Shown here piece after piece: positions 15,223 through 22,205 of a stretch of DNA of 64,000 nt. The notes beneath the pieces are model-generated. The model saw only the letters and a list, made by a program, of their open reading frames with translations. It was not told where the DNA came from and made no database searches. Source of the stretch: Rugamonas sp. A1-17. Lineage in GTDB: Bacteria > Pseudomonadota > Gammaproteobacteria > Burkholderiales > Burkholderiaceae_D. The position numbers and the translations under genes were made by a program. The stretch lies in assembly GCA_025548565.1 (NCBI GenBank), contig JAJLPB010000022.1, positions 1-64,000 on the forward strand. Direction: 5' to 3'. How positions within the stretch are numbered: position 1 is the stretch's first letter; each line of letters begins with the position of its first letter.

Positions 15223-15609
15223 CTACGCGCCGCAGCGCTTTAAATACTGTTTGCAAGCCCGCAGAGCGCCCTTGCCGCCGTCCGGGTCGTCGCTGTAGGT
15301 CGAACTGCCTTCCTGGATCATTTCGATCACGTAGCGCGCCTCCACAACAGCCCATGCCTGCGTCGCCTCCTCGCCCTCGTTGCGGTCCCGGTTCAACAGC
15401 ACGCGCGGGATAGCTGGAGCTTTCAGCATCACGTTTCTTCCGGCTTTGACCGCCGCAGCCTCGCGACGCTTCATCTGGCGATCAGCCACAACCTTGTACG
15501 CCGGATTGGTGGCCATGTCGTGTTCGTGGGCGGCTACAGCGGCATACGCAGCCCTGCGCGCTGCTGCGAGTGCTGCTTGCTGCTCCGCTGTTTTTTCTTG
15601 AGTAGACAT
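15223..15609 (-). CDS. Array gene: Ala-rich helical protein (128 aa)
   Basis: ATG 15609 follows CCGGGAAAAACGAACG. The first 60 residues are an Ala/Gln/Arg-rich helix. The stop TAG overlaps AGAAGGAAG of the next gene. No family recognised. Confidence 0.55.
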   Translation of the reverse strand: MSTQEKTAEQQAALAAARRAAYAAVAAHEHDMATNPAYKVVADRQMKRREAAAVKAGRNVMLKAPAIPRVLLNRDRNEGEEATQAWAVVEARYVIEMIQEGSSTYSDDPDGGKGALRACKQYLKRCGA

Positions 15610-15625
15610 CGTTCGTTTTTCCCGG

Positions 15626-15874
15626 TTATTTCAAAACAGTTTTGGCCGCTTGGCGGATGCGGACGGCGACGCGAGCCGGCGAATCGCCGCACTGCACCCA
15701 TTCGTACTCGGACTTCCACCAGGCGATGATCGCAGCTGCTGCGGCCTTCGTCGGCGCGGCGATGACGGCCTCCATTTCGGCCTGAACTTCACGCCACCAA
15801 TCGCTGCCTTCTGCGGCCGTTGCCGTCTGGTCGACCGCGCTGCGGTAGATCGTCATCACCTGGTTGAAATTCAT
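15626..15874 (-). CDS. Array gene: unknown protein (82 aa)
   Basis: ATG 15874 follows TAGGGAAAACGGTGCC, TAG being the upstream stop. Helical, with four Trp and many Ala. Unknown function. Confidence 0.55.
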   Translation of the reverse strand: MNFNQVMTIYRSAVDQTATAAEGSDWWREVQAEMEAVIAAPTKAAAAAIIAWWKSEYEWVQCGDSPARVAVRIRQAAKTVLK

Positions 15875-15887
15875 GGCACCGTTTTCC

Positions 15888-16172
15888 CTACTGGCCGACG
15901 AGCGGCATCCCGATACGGCTTCGAGCTGCGTTATCCAGCTCGGTAAGCAACGACTCTAACTCGCCGTTAGCGGCCACGTTGATCAACGGTGTCGCCCCCA
16001 TGTCGAACGCGATATCCGACCACAGGATCAAAATTCCTCGTGCGGTGTGATACCTGATGCATACATCATCCGCGTCGGCTGGCTTCGCACCGGCGTACAC
16101 GTTTTCAATAGACGCCTTTGCGGTTGCGGTGATGTCTACCAAGGACTTTTGTAAGATATGTGGGTGCGGCAT
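15888..16172 (-). CDS. Array gene: unknown protein (94 aa)
   Basis: ATG 16172 follows TAGGAAAATT, where TAG ends the upstream gene: the textbook example of the array junction. Mixed alpha/beta, with paired His residues at the N-terminus. Unknown function. Confidence 0.6.
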   Translation of the reverse strand: MPHPHILQKSLVDITATAKASIENVYAGAKPADADDVCIRYHTARGILILWSDIAFDMGATPLINVAANGELESLLTELDNAARSRIGMPLVGQ

Positions 16173-16179
16173 AATTTTC

Positions 16180-16422
16180 CTAGTTGGCCGCGACTGTCAC
16201 CGACACGCGGCTATTCGCACGCTTCATGATCTGGTCTGCCTGCTCTTTGGACGCGGCGCGCGCCAGCTCGTCGGGATCTGCCTTGCTGAGGATCGAGACG
16301 GTCACCCCAAACTTGCGGCCGCGATCACGGTAGTAGTTCAGGACTTCCCCCTCGCGTTCGTTCAGCGTCGCGAAAATCTTACCGTCCAGCGCCTGTGCTT
16401 CGGCAATCGTAGGAGTGTTCAT
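16180..16422 (-). CDS. Array gene: unknown protein (80 aa), paralogue 1
   Basis: About 75% identical to the protein at 18136-18378, including the ends MNTPTI and DQIMKRANSRVSV. Helical, charged, with the motif DPDELARA-SKEQADQIM. ATG 16422 follows AAGGAACTGCA. The leader is also duplicated (hairpin copies C and E), so gene and leader moved together. Confidence 0.6.
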   Translation of the reverse strand: MNTPTIAEAQALDGKIFATLNEREGEVLNYYRDRGRKFGVTVSILSKADPDELARAASKEQADQIMKRANSRVSVTVAAN

Positions 16423-16440
16423 TGCAGTTCCTTGTAAGCT

Positions 16441-16466
16441 CTGGCTTCCGGCCAGCTACGGGGCGC
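16441..16466 (-). promoter_or_regulatory. CGGNN-loop leader hairpin, copy C
   Basis: GCGCCCCGTAG, then 5-bp stem CTGGC/GCCAG around CGGAA, 18 bases from the start codon of the 80-residue gene. Confidence 0.5.
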
Positions 16467-16492
16467 CACGAGCGCGCCGGATTTTCCGAGGG

Positions 16493-16795
16493 TTAGTACT
16501 GCATGGTCACCGTTTCGCCCACTGGTACGCCGCCAAAGCGCTGCCAAGGGAAAATCTCGGCGTCCGCAACCTCACGAATCGCCGCTTCCATCGCGTCTAC
16601 GTTGGGATACTCCGCATCAACGCAAATGATACGTACACGCAGCATCTTGGCGCTGGTTGGCTCCAGAGCTTCCAGCTCAAAATCACCACCGAGCGAAGCT
16701 TGCAGTTTTTCCAAAAAGGCGTTTGTCGCCACACCCATCGGCACTGGGAGGTTAACGTCGAGAATGTGAAACATCCGGTTAGCTATGCTGGTCAT
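16493..16795 (-). CDS. Array gene: unknown protein (100 aa)
   Basis: ATG 16795 follows GAAAGAACAGT. Alpha/beta protein with an acidic middle. The last residues (GETVTMQY) form a probable strand. Leader hairpin copy D lies upstream. Unknown function. Confidence 0.55.
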   Translation of the reverse strand: MTSIANRMFHILDVNLPVPMGVATNAFLEKLQASLGGDFELEALEPTSAKMLRVRIICVDAEYPNVDAMEAAIREVADAEIFPWQRFGGVPVGETVTMQY

Positions 16796-16812
16796 ACTGT
16801 TCTTTCACTCAC

Positions 16813-16833
16813 CGGCTGCCGGCCACGGGCGCA
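16813..16833 (-). promoter_or_regulatory. CGGNN-loop leader hairpin, copy D
   Basis: GCGCCCG, then stem TGGC/GCCG (closing T-G wobble) around CGGCA. Confidence 0.45.
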
Positions 16834-16858
16834 CCAGGGCGCATTTTCATTACCCGGC

Positions 16859-17374
16859 CTAGTTAGCGTCGAGGGTGGGGACACCGCAGCCATTGTATGA
16901 GACCTCGCCTGAACCGTCGTAGCGGACTGGCTCCGACCGCTCCAACTCGACGATGCGCAATCCGTCGTACAGCAAGGACACGTTGTCATACTCAGAGCCT
17001 TCGTAGCGAATCGCTCCAATCTCGTCGCCGGGTGGCACCTTTAAATAGGGGCCTATAAAGTCGCAGAACAGGCGTATTTCGCTCTGGTAGTTGGTGAAGG
17101 CCGCGCAGCTTTGCAAGCTCCAGCCATCGTCGCCTTGCACGAAGACTGGATGCGTATCCAACGTGGCAGGATGGTAGGCCGACTGCCCGAGAAGCACGGC
17201 GCTCCAAGATTCGCATTCGAAGAATGGATGCTTTGGAAGGACGCTAGGCGGTTCCTGAAATTCGTCTTTTTCATCGTCGGCGTCGGTCGTCAAGTAGATC
17301 AACGCAGCTACGACATCTGCTGGCAAGCTGTTCGTCAGCGTGACGTTTAGTCTTAGGAGGGTATGTGTTCCCAT
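16859..17374 (-). CDS. Array gene: unknown acidic protein (171 aa)
   Basis: ATG 17374 follows AGGAAGATAGC. The longest array gene. Acidic, beta-rich in the C-terminal half, with a DADDEKDEF acidic run near residue 32. It reads as a folded cytoplasmic protein; no family is recognised. Confidence 0.6.
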   Translation of the reverse strand: MGTHTLLRLNVTLTNSLPADVVAALIYLTTDADDEKDEFQEPPSVLPKHPFFECESWSAVLLGQSAYHPATLDTHPVFVQGDDGWSLQSCAAFTNYQSEIRLFCDFIGPYLKVPPGDEIGAIRYEGSEYDNVSLLYDGLRIVELERSEPVRYDGSGEVSYNGCGVPTLDAN

Positions 17375-17383
17375 GCTATCTTC

Positions 17384-17554
17384 CTATTCGGATTGGTACA
17401 GGATTGTGCTCTTGCCATGGACGGTGCAGGTGTACTGCCAAGTCGTTCCGGTCCATTCGCGCGATTGGACCTCAACGGTGGTCCCCTGGACGTCGATCTG
17501 GTCGCCATGATTGTGCTTCGGCGCCGGCATGCTGCCGCGATAAATGATGTTCAT
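17384..17554 (-). CDS. Array gene: small beta protein (56 aa)
   Basis: ATG 17554 follows CGGGGAAATCACG. The residues GDQIDVQGTTVEVQSREWTG ... YTCTVHG suggest a small SH3-like barrel of five strands. Unknown function. Confidence 0.5.
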   Translation of the reverse strand: MNIIYRGSMPAPKHNHGDQIDVQGTTVEVQSREWTGTTWQYTCTVHGKSTILYQSE

Positions 17555-17568
17555 CGTGATTTCCCCGA

Positions 17569-17835
17569 TTACTGTTGATCGGCCCGCAGGCCGGTTGACA
17601 TGGTGGCGAAACGAATCGCCGCCTCGCGCAGAACGGCGGCCTCCGCCTGCGCGAGGGATGACATTGCGTCCATGCGCGCCTCGGCCACCAGACGGGCCGC
17701 AAAGGCGCGCAGCGGACCATCGGGCAAGTCGCCCTTGTCCTGCCACAGTATGACGTCTTGGACGCATTTAGTGAGGTCTGCTCCAGTCAACGACTTGGCC
17801 AGCGACTTTACGGTAGTTGGGGTCAGTAAATCCAT
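17569..17835 (-). CDS. Array gene: unknown helical protein (88 aa)
   Basis: ATG 17835 follows AGAGGAAAATGGC. Helical, Ala-rich. Unknown function. Confidence 0.55.
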   Translation of the reverse strand: MDLLTPTTVKSLAKSLTGADLTKCVQDVILWQDKGDLPDGPLRAFAARLVAEARMDAMSSLAQAEAAVLREAAIRFATMSTGLRADQQ

Positions 17836-17848
17836 GCCATTTTCCTCT

Positions 17849-18127
17849 TCAACGTGTGAAGTTTCGTTTGGCCGCAGTCATGTAAACCGCGCAAGCACCT
17901 GCTGCCGCGAGCACAGCCAAGGCAAAAACTATTCCGTCTTCAGTTAATGCAAGCGCTACGACAAACGGCATTGCGCCAATCACTTCCGGCGGTGAGTCGA
18001 CAACGATGAGGTGCGCCACTGCGAACATGGCCATCGCGAGCCCCAAACTCAACGCAATATTTTTGCGCGTGCGAATATATGCGAGCAAGCAAAGCGAAAC
18101 TGACCCAACTACGGCAATGGCAAGCAT
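17849..18127 (-). CDS. Array gene: three-helix membrane protein (92 aa)
   Basis: ATG 18127 follows TAGGAAAACGC, TAG being the upstream stop. Hydrophobic helices at about residues 2-17, 24-44 and 50-85 (probably two). Basic C-terminus. Unknown function. Confidence 0.6.
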   Translation of the reverse strand: MLAIAVVGSVSLCLLAYIRTRKNIALSLGLAMAMFAVAHLIVVDSPPEVIGAMPFVVALALTEDGIVFALAVLAAAGACAVYMTAAKRNFTR

Positions 18128-18135
18128 GCGTTTTC

Positions 18136-18378
18136 CTAGCTGGCCTTAACAATCACAGACACGCGGCTGTTTGCGCGCTTCATGATCTGGTCGGCCTGCT
18201 CCTTCGACACGGCGCGGGCCAGCTCGTCGGGATCGGCTTCATTGATGATCGAGACAGCGACACCATGCTTACGGCCTTGGTCCCGATAGTGGCTCAGCAC
18301 TTCGTTTTCGCGGGCAGACAGCATCGCGAGAATCTTGCCGTCCAGTGCCTGCACTTCATTGATTGTCGGAGTGTTCAT
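18136..18378 (-). CDS. Array gene: unknown protein (80 aa), paralogue 2
   Basis: Tandem relative of 16180-16422; see there. ATG 18378 follows AAGGAATCGCA. Both copies keep the same stop-overlap junction (TAG running into GAAAA) with the gene that follows. Confidence 0.6.
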   Translation of the reverse strand: MNTPTINEVQALDGKILAMLSARENEVLSHYRDQGRKHGVAVSIINEADPDELARAVSKEQADQIMKRANSRVSVIVKAS

Positions 18379-18396
18379 TGCGATTCCTTGTCAGCA

Positions 18397-18422
18397 CTGG
18401 CTTCCGGCCAGCTACGGGGCGC
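18397..18422 (-). promoter_or_regulatory. CGGNN-loop leader hairpin, copy E
   Basis: Same as copy C: GCGCCCCGTAG, stem CTGGC/GCCAG, loop CGGAA. Unlike the others it has GGACAG instead of GGAAAAT on its 5' side. Confidence 0.5.
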
Positions 18423-18449
18423 AGCGTGAGCGCCGCTGTCCTTGATCGA

Positions 18450-18620
18450 TTATAGTTGGCTGGTCGTGTAGCTCACGAACAGCCGCGCATGGCGTGCACG
18501 CGCCGCCTCCACTGCCGCAGCTGCGGCGGTCATGTTGCTCGATTGTGCCACCAGCAGCACGCCCAGCGCGCGATTCAATTCGTCCCAGCTTTTTGCCAGT
18601 TCTAGCAAATTTTTGTCCAT
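18450..18620 (-). CDS. Array gene: Ala-rich helical protein (56 aa)
   Basis: ATG 18620 follows TGAGGGAAAGCGAAC, the TGA ending the upstream gene. Predicted to be one long helix with Ala runs. Unknown function. Confidence 0.5.
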   Translation of the reverse strand: MDKNLLELAKSWDELNRALGVLLVAQSSNMTAAAAAVEAARARHARLFVSYTTSQL

Positions 18621-18632
18621 GTTCGCTTTCCC

Positions 18633-18797
18633 TCAGATGCTTTCGGTTTCACGCTCGTCGATGCACTCGATTTGCACGACAGCATTCTGCTCTGAATCTG
18701 TGAGCGACTTCCACAGTGCTGCACGAGCGTACTTACTGGATGCGCCCGCCTGCCATACTTCGCGATCAAGCCCTTCGATGTAAAAGAGGTATTCCAT
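18633..18797 (-). CDS. Array gene: first small gene after the operator (54 aa)
   Basis: ATG 18797 follows TTGGAGCAACA. It is the first array gene downstream of the operator at 18846-18866. Acidic, with three Glu/Asp-rich stretches. Unknown function. Confidence 0.5.
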   Translation of the reverse strand: MEYLFYIEGLDREVWQAGASSKYARAALWKSLTDSEQNAVVQIECIDERETESI

Positions 18798-18845
18798 TGT
18801 TGCTCCAATTTCGCCGCGCACAATTGCGCTTCCATGTGAAACAGT

Positions 18846-18866
18846 ATGGTACGCATTGCGTACCAT
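18846..18866. promoter_or_regulatory. 21-bp palindromic operator, array side
   Basis: Two 10-base arms (ATGGTACGCA and TGCGTACCAT) flank a central T with no mismatch. It lies between the regulator gene and the first array gene, where the array promoter should be. The core TACGCATTGCGTA recurs at 19104-19116. Confidence 0.65.
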
Positions 18867-18867
18867 G

Positions 18868-19095
18868 TCAAGCACTCTTTTTGCGCTTCTTTCTGTGCTG
18901 ATCCAGCAGCCTGTCGATGGCATTGCGAGCAAGGCCTGACATGCCTCGATGGTCCTTCGAGCTGGGTGGCATCCGGTAAGTCTTGAATGCACGCGGCTTG
19001 ATACCGGCCAGTTCTGCCAGATCATCCCACGCGAGGCCAAGCTCTTCCTTCGCCGCCTGCAAATACTCCTGTTGTGTCTGTTCGGTCATGGTCAT
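18868..19095 (-). CDS. Small helix-turn-helix regulator (75 aa)
   Basis: The segment EELGLAWDDLAELAGIKPRA fits a helix-turn-helix of the XRE/Cro type, followed by a basic tail (DQHRKKRKKS). I start it at ATG 19095 because the earlier ATG at 19110 lies inside an operator; ATG 19089 is also possible. It is flanked by two copies of the same palindrome, one over its own promoter and one before the array, so it probably represses itself and the array (inference). Confidence 0.6.
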   Translation of the reverse strand: MTMTEQTQQEYLQAAKEELGLAWDDLAELAGIKPRAFKTYRMPPSSKDHRGMSGLARNAIDRLLDQHRKKRKKSA

Positions 19096-19102
19096 AATAT
19101 GG

Positions 19103-19120
19103 ATACGCATTGCGTACCAT
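19103..19120. promoter_or_regulatory. Palindromic operator, regulator side
   Basis: Shares TACGCATTGCGTACCAT with the operator at 18846-18866; the outer left arm has two mismatches. It is immediately upstream of the regulator and overlaps the end of the recombinase gene. Confidence 0.6.
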
Positions 19121-19788
19121 CATAGCACGTCTTCCACGGCTTGGCGAAGCCTATCTTGCGACACCTCAAGATAGGGCATGACGTGGTCAAGTTCGCTGTG
19201 CCCAAGAAGTAGTTGTAGCGTCTCAATACTGTGCCCCTGTGCGAGAAGTCTTGAGGCCATCGTTCGCCGGCCGCTGTGGCTGCTGCCACCCTTGATTCCC
19301 GCATCCCGATAGCATTTGGTGATGTGCGACTGGAGGCTGTCGCAGGCCAAGTAATCGACCTGCTCCCCGGCGAAATTGATGCGGCGCTTGGTGTTGAGCT
19401 GGAACTTGAATCCCTTGTGCGTCAGGATTAGAGCGCTATCGGCGCGAAGGCCTCGATACTTCTGCGGATCGTCCGACATCCGCCAACGCCGCGCAATGCG
19501 ATAGGCGAGGTAATTCTCCAGCGCCGCAATGAGCAACCGATTCGTCGGATAGATGCACCGCTGGCGACAACCCTTGGTGATCGCTGCCCGCAGGCTTACT
19601 TCTTCGCGCAGCTTGCCCGAGGCGAACATGATATCGCCCACCTCAATCTGCGCAATCTCGGAAATCCGCATACCGCACGTGATCCCCAATAACAGCACAA
19701 GGCAGTCTCGCTCAGGGTGACGGCTGGTAGCTTCGGTGACACGAAGGAGGTGCCGGATTTGGCCCGGCTGGAGCATGGTCGCTTGCAT
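19120..19788 (-). CDS. Tyrosine recombinase, short form (222 aa)
   Basis: All catalytic positions of the tyrosine recombinase family are visible: Arg41 (GMRISEIAQ), Lys72, His171-x-x-Arg174 (HSGR), His197 (LLGHS) and Tyr206. At 222 residues it is a bare catalytic domain, lacking most of the N-terminal SAM-like DNA-binding domain of phage integrases (usually 300-400 residues). ATG 19788 follows GAGGAAAAC, the same module used in the array downstream. It lies at the head of the array, in the same direction. A role in resolving multimers or moving part of the element is plausible; no recombination site was identified. Confidence 0.75.
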   Translation of the reverse strand: MQATMLQPGQIRHLLRVTEATSRHPERDCLVLLLGITCGMRISEIAQIEVGDIMFASGKLREEVSLRAAITKGCRQRCIYPTNRLLIAALENYLAYRIARRWRMSDDPQKYRGLRADSALILTHKGFKFQLNTKRRINFAGEQVDYLACDSLQSHITKCYRDAGIKGGSSHSGRRTMASRLLAQGHSIETLQLLLGHSELDHVMPYLEVSQDRLRQAVEDVL

Positions 19789-19958
19789 GTTTTCCTCTGA
19801 ATAGGATGGATGGGAATTTCATTCAGAGGGAGAACCGAGAAGGCTCTTTTTCAAGCATACCATGGCTTGTTTCCTCGGGTCCTCGGAAAAATACGAAGGC
19901 GTGATTAGGGCGGCAATCACGCATTCAGCAACCTGCGCGGCGCGCGCGGCCGGCGGCG

Positions 19959-20669
19959 TCACACCAGCGACGCCGCTGGCGCATCGCAGGCCAGCAACTC
20001 GGCGTAGCAGTACATCACCACCTCGGCCAGCGTGGCGACGGCCTCGGCACTATGTCGCTTTAGCCCGGCGGGAGGCGGCAGCTCCGCATAGTGGTACACG
20101 CCCACATCGTAGCTGGCGCCCACCTGGCGCAGCGACAACGCCCGCGCACGCACTTCCGGCACCCATAGATAATCAGGACAAAATTCGACCCGCGTATGGC
20201 CGCCATCGGCCAGGTCGAGCCGGCGGCCCTTGTCTCGCAGCTGCCAGGTCGTGAAATCGACCAGCTGCGCCGGCGTGGTGCCGCGCGCCTCGATGCGGAC
20301 CCAGGCATGGAAGACCATCGATTGGGCCGACGACGGCCCGAACGTGGGACCGCCAAGGCTTGCGGCATTGTGGATGACGTCGCCGTCGCCTGGCCCGACA
20401 CGCCACTCCGCATCGCCTGTGCGCAGCTGCGCCGACAAGCCCAGCCGGCGTAGCACCTCGGCGCCGACGCTCGCATACAGCAGGCAGTCGGAGGCATGCG
20501 TGCCGCAGTCTTGCGACACCGATGCCAGCGTAAGGCGCAGCGCCTGGGCCAGCTTGTCGCGGTCGATCGCGGCGGCACCGCCGCCATCGGTATCGCGAGT
20601 TGCCGCGCGTCGTCTTGCTGCCTCGCCCATGCCGCACTCCGTCTCCTGGCCAGATCCGCCTAACTCCAT
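19959..20669 (-). CDS. DUF2026-like protein, possible papain/transglutaminase fold (236 aa)
   Basis: After a low-complexity N-terminus the core reads DCLLYASVGAEVLRRLG, RTGDAEWRVGPGDGD, VFHAWVRI and DFTTWQLRDKGRR. The spaced Cys, His (FHAW) and Asp (DFTT) fit a transglutaminase-like catalytic triad, and the whole resembles the DUF2026 family as I know it. Its biochemical role is not established. ATG 20669 follows AAAGGACA. The gene is clearly richer in G+C than its neighbours, a sign of separate acquisition. Confidence 0.5.
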   Translation of the reverse strand: MELGGSGQETECGMGEAARRRAATRDTDGGGAAAIDRDKLAQALRLTLASVSQDCGTHASDCLLYASVGAEVLRRLGLSAQLRTGDAEWRVGPGDGDVIHNAASLGGPTFGPSSAQSMVFHAWVRIEARGTTPAQLVDFTTWQLRDKGRRLDLADGGHTRVEFCPDYLWVPEVRARALSLRQVGASYDVGVYHYAELPPPAGLKRHSAEAVATLAEVVMYCYAELLACDAPAASLV

Positions 20670-20795
20670 TGTCCTTTGACAGCGGCAACGCGGAAAAATT
20701 CCGCAGCATACAGTGCCTACGCAGTGACGGCCTGGAATATGCCATCGCGTGGATTTTTGAACAGTCGAAAACAAATTGGTCAGAACTGAAGTGGC

Positions 20796-20834
20796 AAAAA
20801 AAAATGCCAGGCACCTCCAAATGGAGGGCCTGGC
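20796..20834 (-). terminator. Rho-independent terminator
   Basis: On the reverse strand GCCAGGCCCTCC and GGAGGTGCCTGGC form a stem followed by nine T. It ends the transcript of the two small genes at 20857-21266. Confidence 0.8.
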
Positions 20835-20856
20835 GTAGTGTGTGTAATTCTAGGAC

Positions 20857-21066
20857 TTAGCTGCTGGGAAAGTGTATTTCCACGCGCACCTGCGATTTTT
20901 CCAATTCTGCCTTTGGATTGGTATCGTCATGGAATGTAATGACGCGATTCTGCTTCGGCTCCACATAGCCGAAAAGAAAACCCGAGATATGGCTCAACGC
21001 ATACAACACGTCCTGCCCGTCCTCAGGGGTTGGGTTTGCATGGCCGTTCATCTTGATTGCCATCAT
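20857..21066 (-). CDS. Small unknown protein (69 aa)
   Basis: ATG 21066 overlaps the TGA of the preceding gene (ATGA), so the two are translationally coupled. AAGGTGACGCC precedes the start. Soluble, mixed fold, ending in a charged strand (QVRVEIHF). Unknown function. Confidence 0.55.
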   Translation of the reverse strand: MMAIKMNGHANPTPEDGQDVLYALSHISGFLFGYVEPKQNRVITFHDDTNPKAELEKSQVRVEIHFPSS

Positions 21067-21266
21067 GGCGTCACCTTCCAACGCTCGTAAGCAGCCACTT
21101 GGCTCGAGGTCAGATTGGCCAGGTCACGGTCATCCTGTTTGAAGTGCCACATTTCTGCGATGACGGTAGCCAGCTGACTGGCATCCGGCTTGAGTATGTA
21201 TTCCTCCGGCGGTTCTGCGGTTGTTGCTGCGTTAAAAGCAGCTTGGATTTGTGGCAAACTAGGCAT
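21063..21266 (-). CDS. Small unknown protein (67 aa)
   Basis: ATG 21266 follows AAGGACATACC. Helical and acidic. First gene of a two-gene unit that ends in the terminator at 20796. Unknown function. Confidence 0.55.
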   Translation of the reverse strand: MPSLPQIQAAFNAATTAEPPEEYILKPDASQLATVIAEMWHFKQDDRDLANLTSSQVAAYERWKVTP

Positions 21267-21424
21267 GGTATGTCCTTTATAAGGTGAGTGAGTTTCGAAG
21301 AGGCATCTAAGGTTGAAATTTCATATGCATGCATGTGGCGGTCCACCTGGTTTCGTAACGGTGGGTACTGGTCCTCGCCCGTTACGAGCTTTCCACCAGT
21401 TAGGTTTGCTATGCTTGTCGGCCT

Positions 21425-22039
21425 TTAGATGGTGCCGTCCAGGAGATCGGCGATGAAGTAGCCGAAATCGTCTTTGTAGATTTCGTTTTTTATTTTTTCC
21501 CTGGCGAATGGAGTGTCCTGCACTTTGTGGGTGAAGTAGGAGTCACTATGCTCGTCACTCTTTGTTACTACGCAGACCCACTTGCTGCATTGACGTTTTA
21601 GTTTCTTTTCGATCGTCACGATGTCGGCCATGCGACCGATTACCGCGGCTATGACTTCGTTGTCGATGCTCGGCGCCGCGGAGTTGATTTCTGCCTTCTC
21701 GATCTCGTATTGAGCTTCCGTGAGCTTATTAAACTCTTTCCGGAACCCCATCGATTCGATCTCTTGCCCACGTGCGAATTCAACTACAGGCGGCAGATTG
21801 CGGAACTTCTCCAGTATTTCTACAAGCGCTGTACGCGGCAACTTCTTGTCCTCGAAAAAGTCCAATTCGTCGGGGCCGCCATAACCGCCATTGCTGGCGG
21901 TGACGATCTTCGTACGACCATAGGCAAGCGCCGCACTCCAGCACAGGCCGTCGTGTGCCGCCATGGACTGGCTGTTAGCCAGGCTGAAACCTGCGAGAGT
22001 GAATGCGCGCAACCACTTGATGTCTGATTTGATGCTCAT
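21425..22039 (-). CDS. Unknown protein (204 aa)
   Basis: ATG 22039 follows AGGGAACAAAGC; an earlier in-frame ATG at 22099 is rejected for lack of a site. The N-terminal third is Gly/Ser-rich and hydrophobic in part, the middle is a charged helical region, and the end is mixed. No motif recognised. The leader contains CCCATTGGGGGCTT, close to the first arm of the class II leader hairpins found at 27.6, 35.6 and 36.3 kb. Confidence 0.5.
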   Translation of the reverse strand: MSIKSDIKWLRAFTLAGFSLANSQSMAAHDGLCWSAALAYGRTKIVTASNGGYGGPDELDFFEDKKLPRTALVEILEKFRNLPPVVEFARGQEIESMGFRKEFNKLTEAQYEIEKAEINSAAPSIDNEVIAAVIGRMADIVTIEKKLKRQCSKWVCVVTKSDEHSDSYFTHKVQDTPFAREKIKNEIYKDDFGYFIADLLDGTI

Positions 22040-22205
22040 GCTTTGTTCCCTGTGTGGATACCAGGAACGCACAAGCCCCCAATGGGATTGAGCGCCCACT
22101 GGCTGTAATGGTGAAGTATAGTAAGTGACGCCTATTTCCCTCCGCGATCGGCGGATAGGTTAAGGCGGTCAGAATAGTTCGTGCAGCATTGGAAAATTGC
22201 GGAGA

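Noticed and set aside
7149..18797. The micro-gene array as a classical integron cassette array
   Set aside because: No attC-like sites ending in GTTRRRY, no att site next to the recombinase, and many genes overlap or share only a stop/ribosome binding site, leaving no room for attC. The recombinase also lacks the extra IntI motif region as far as I can see.
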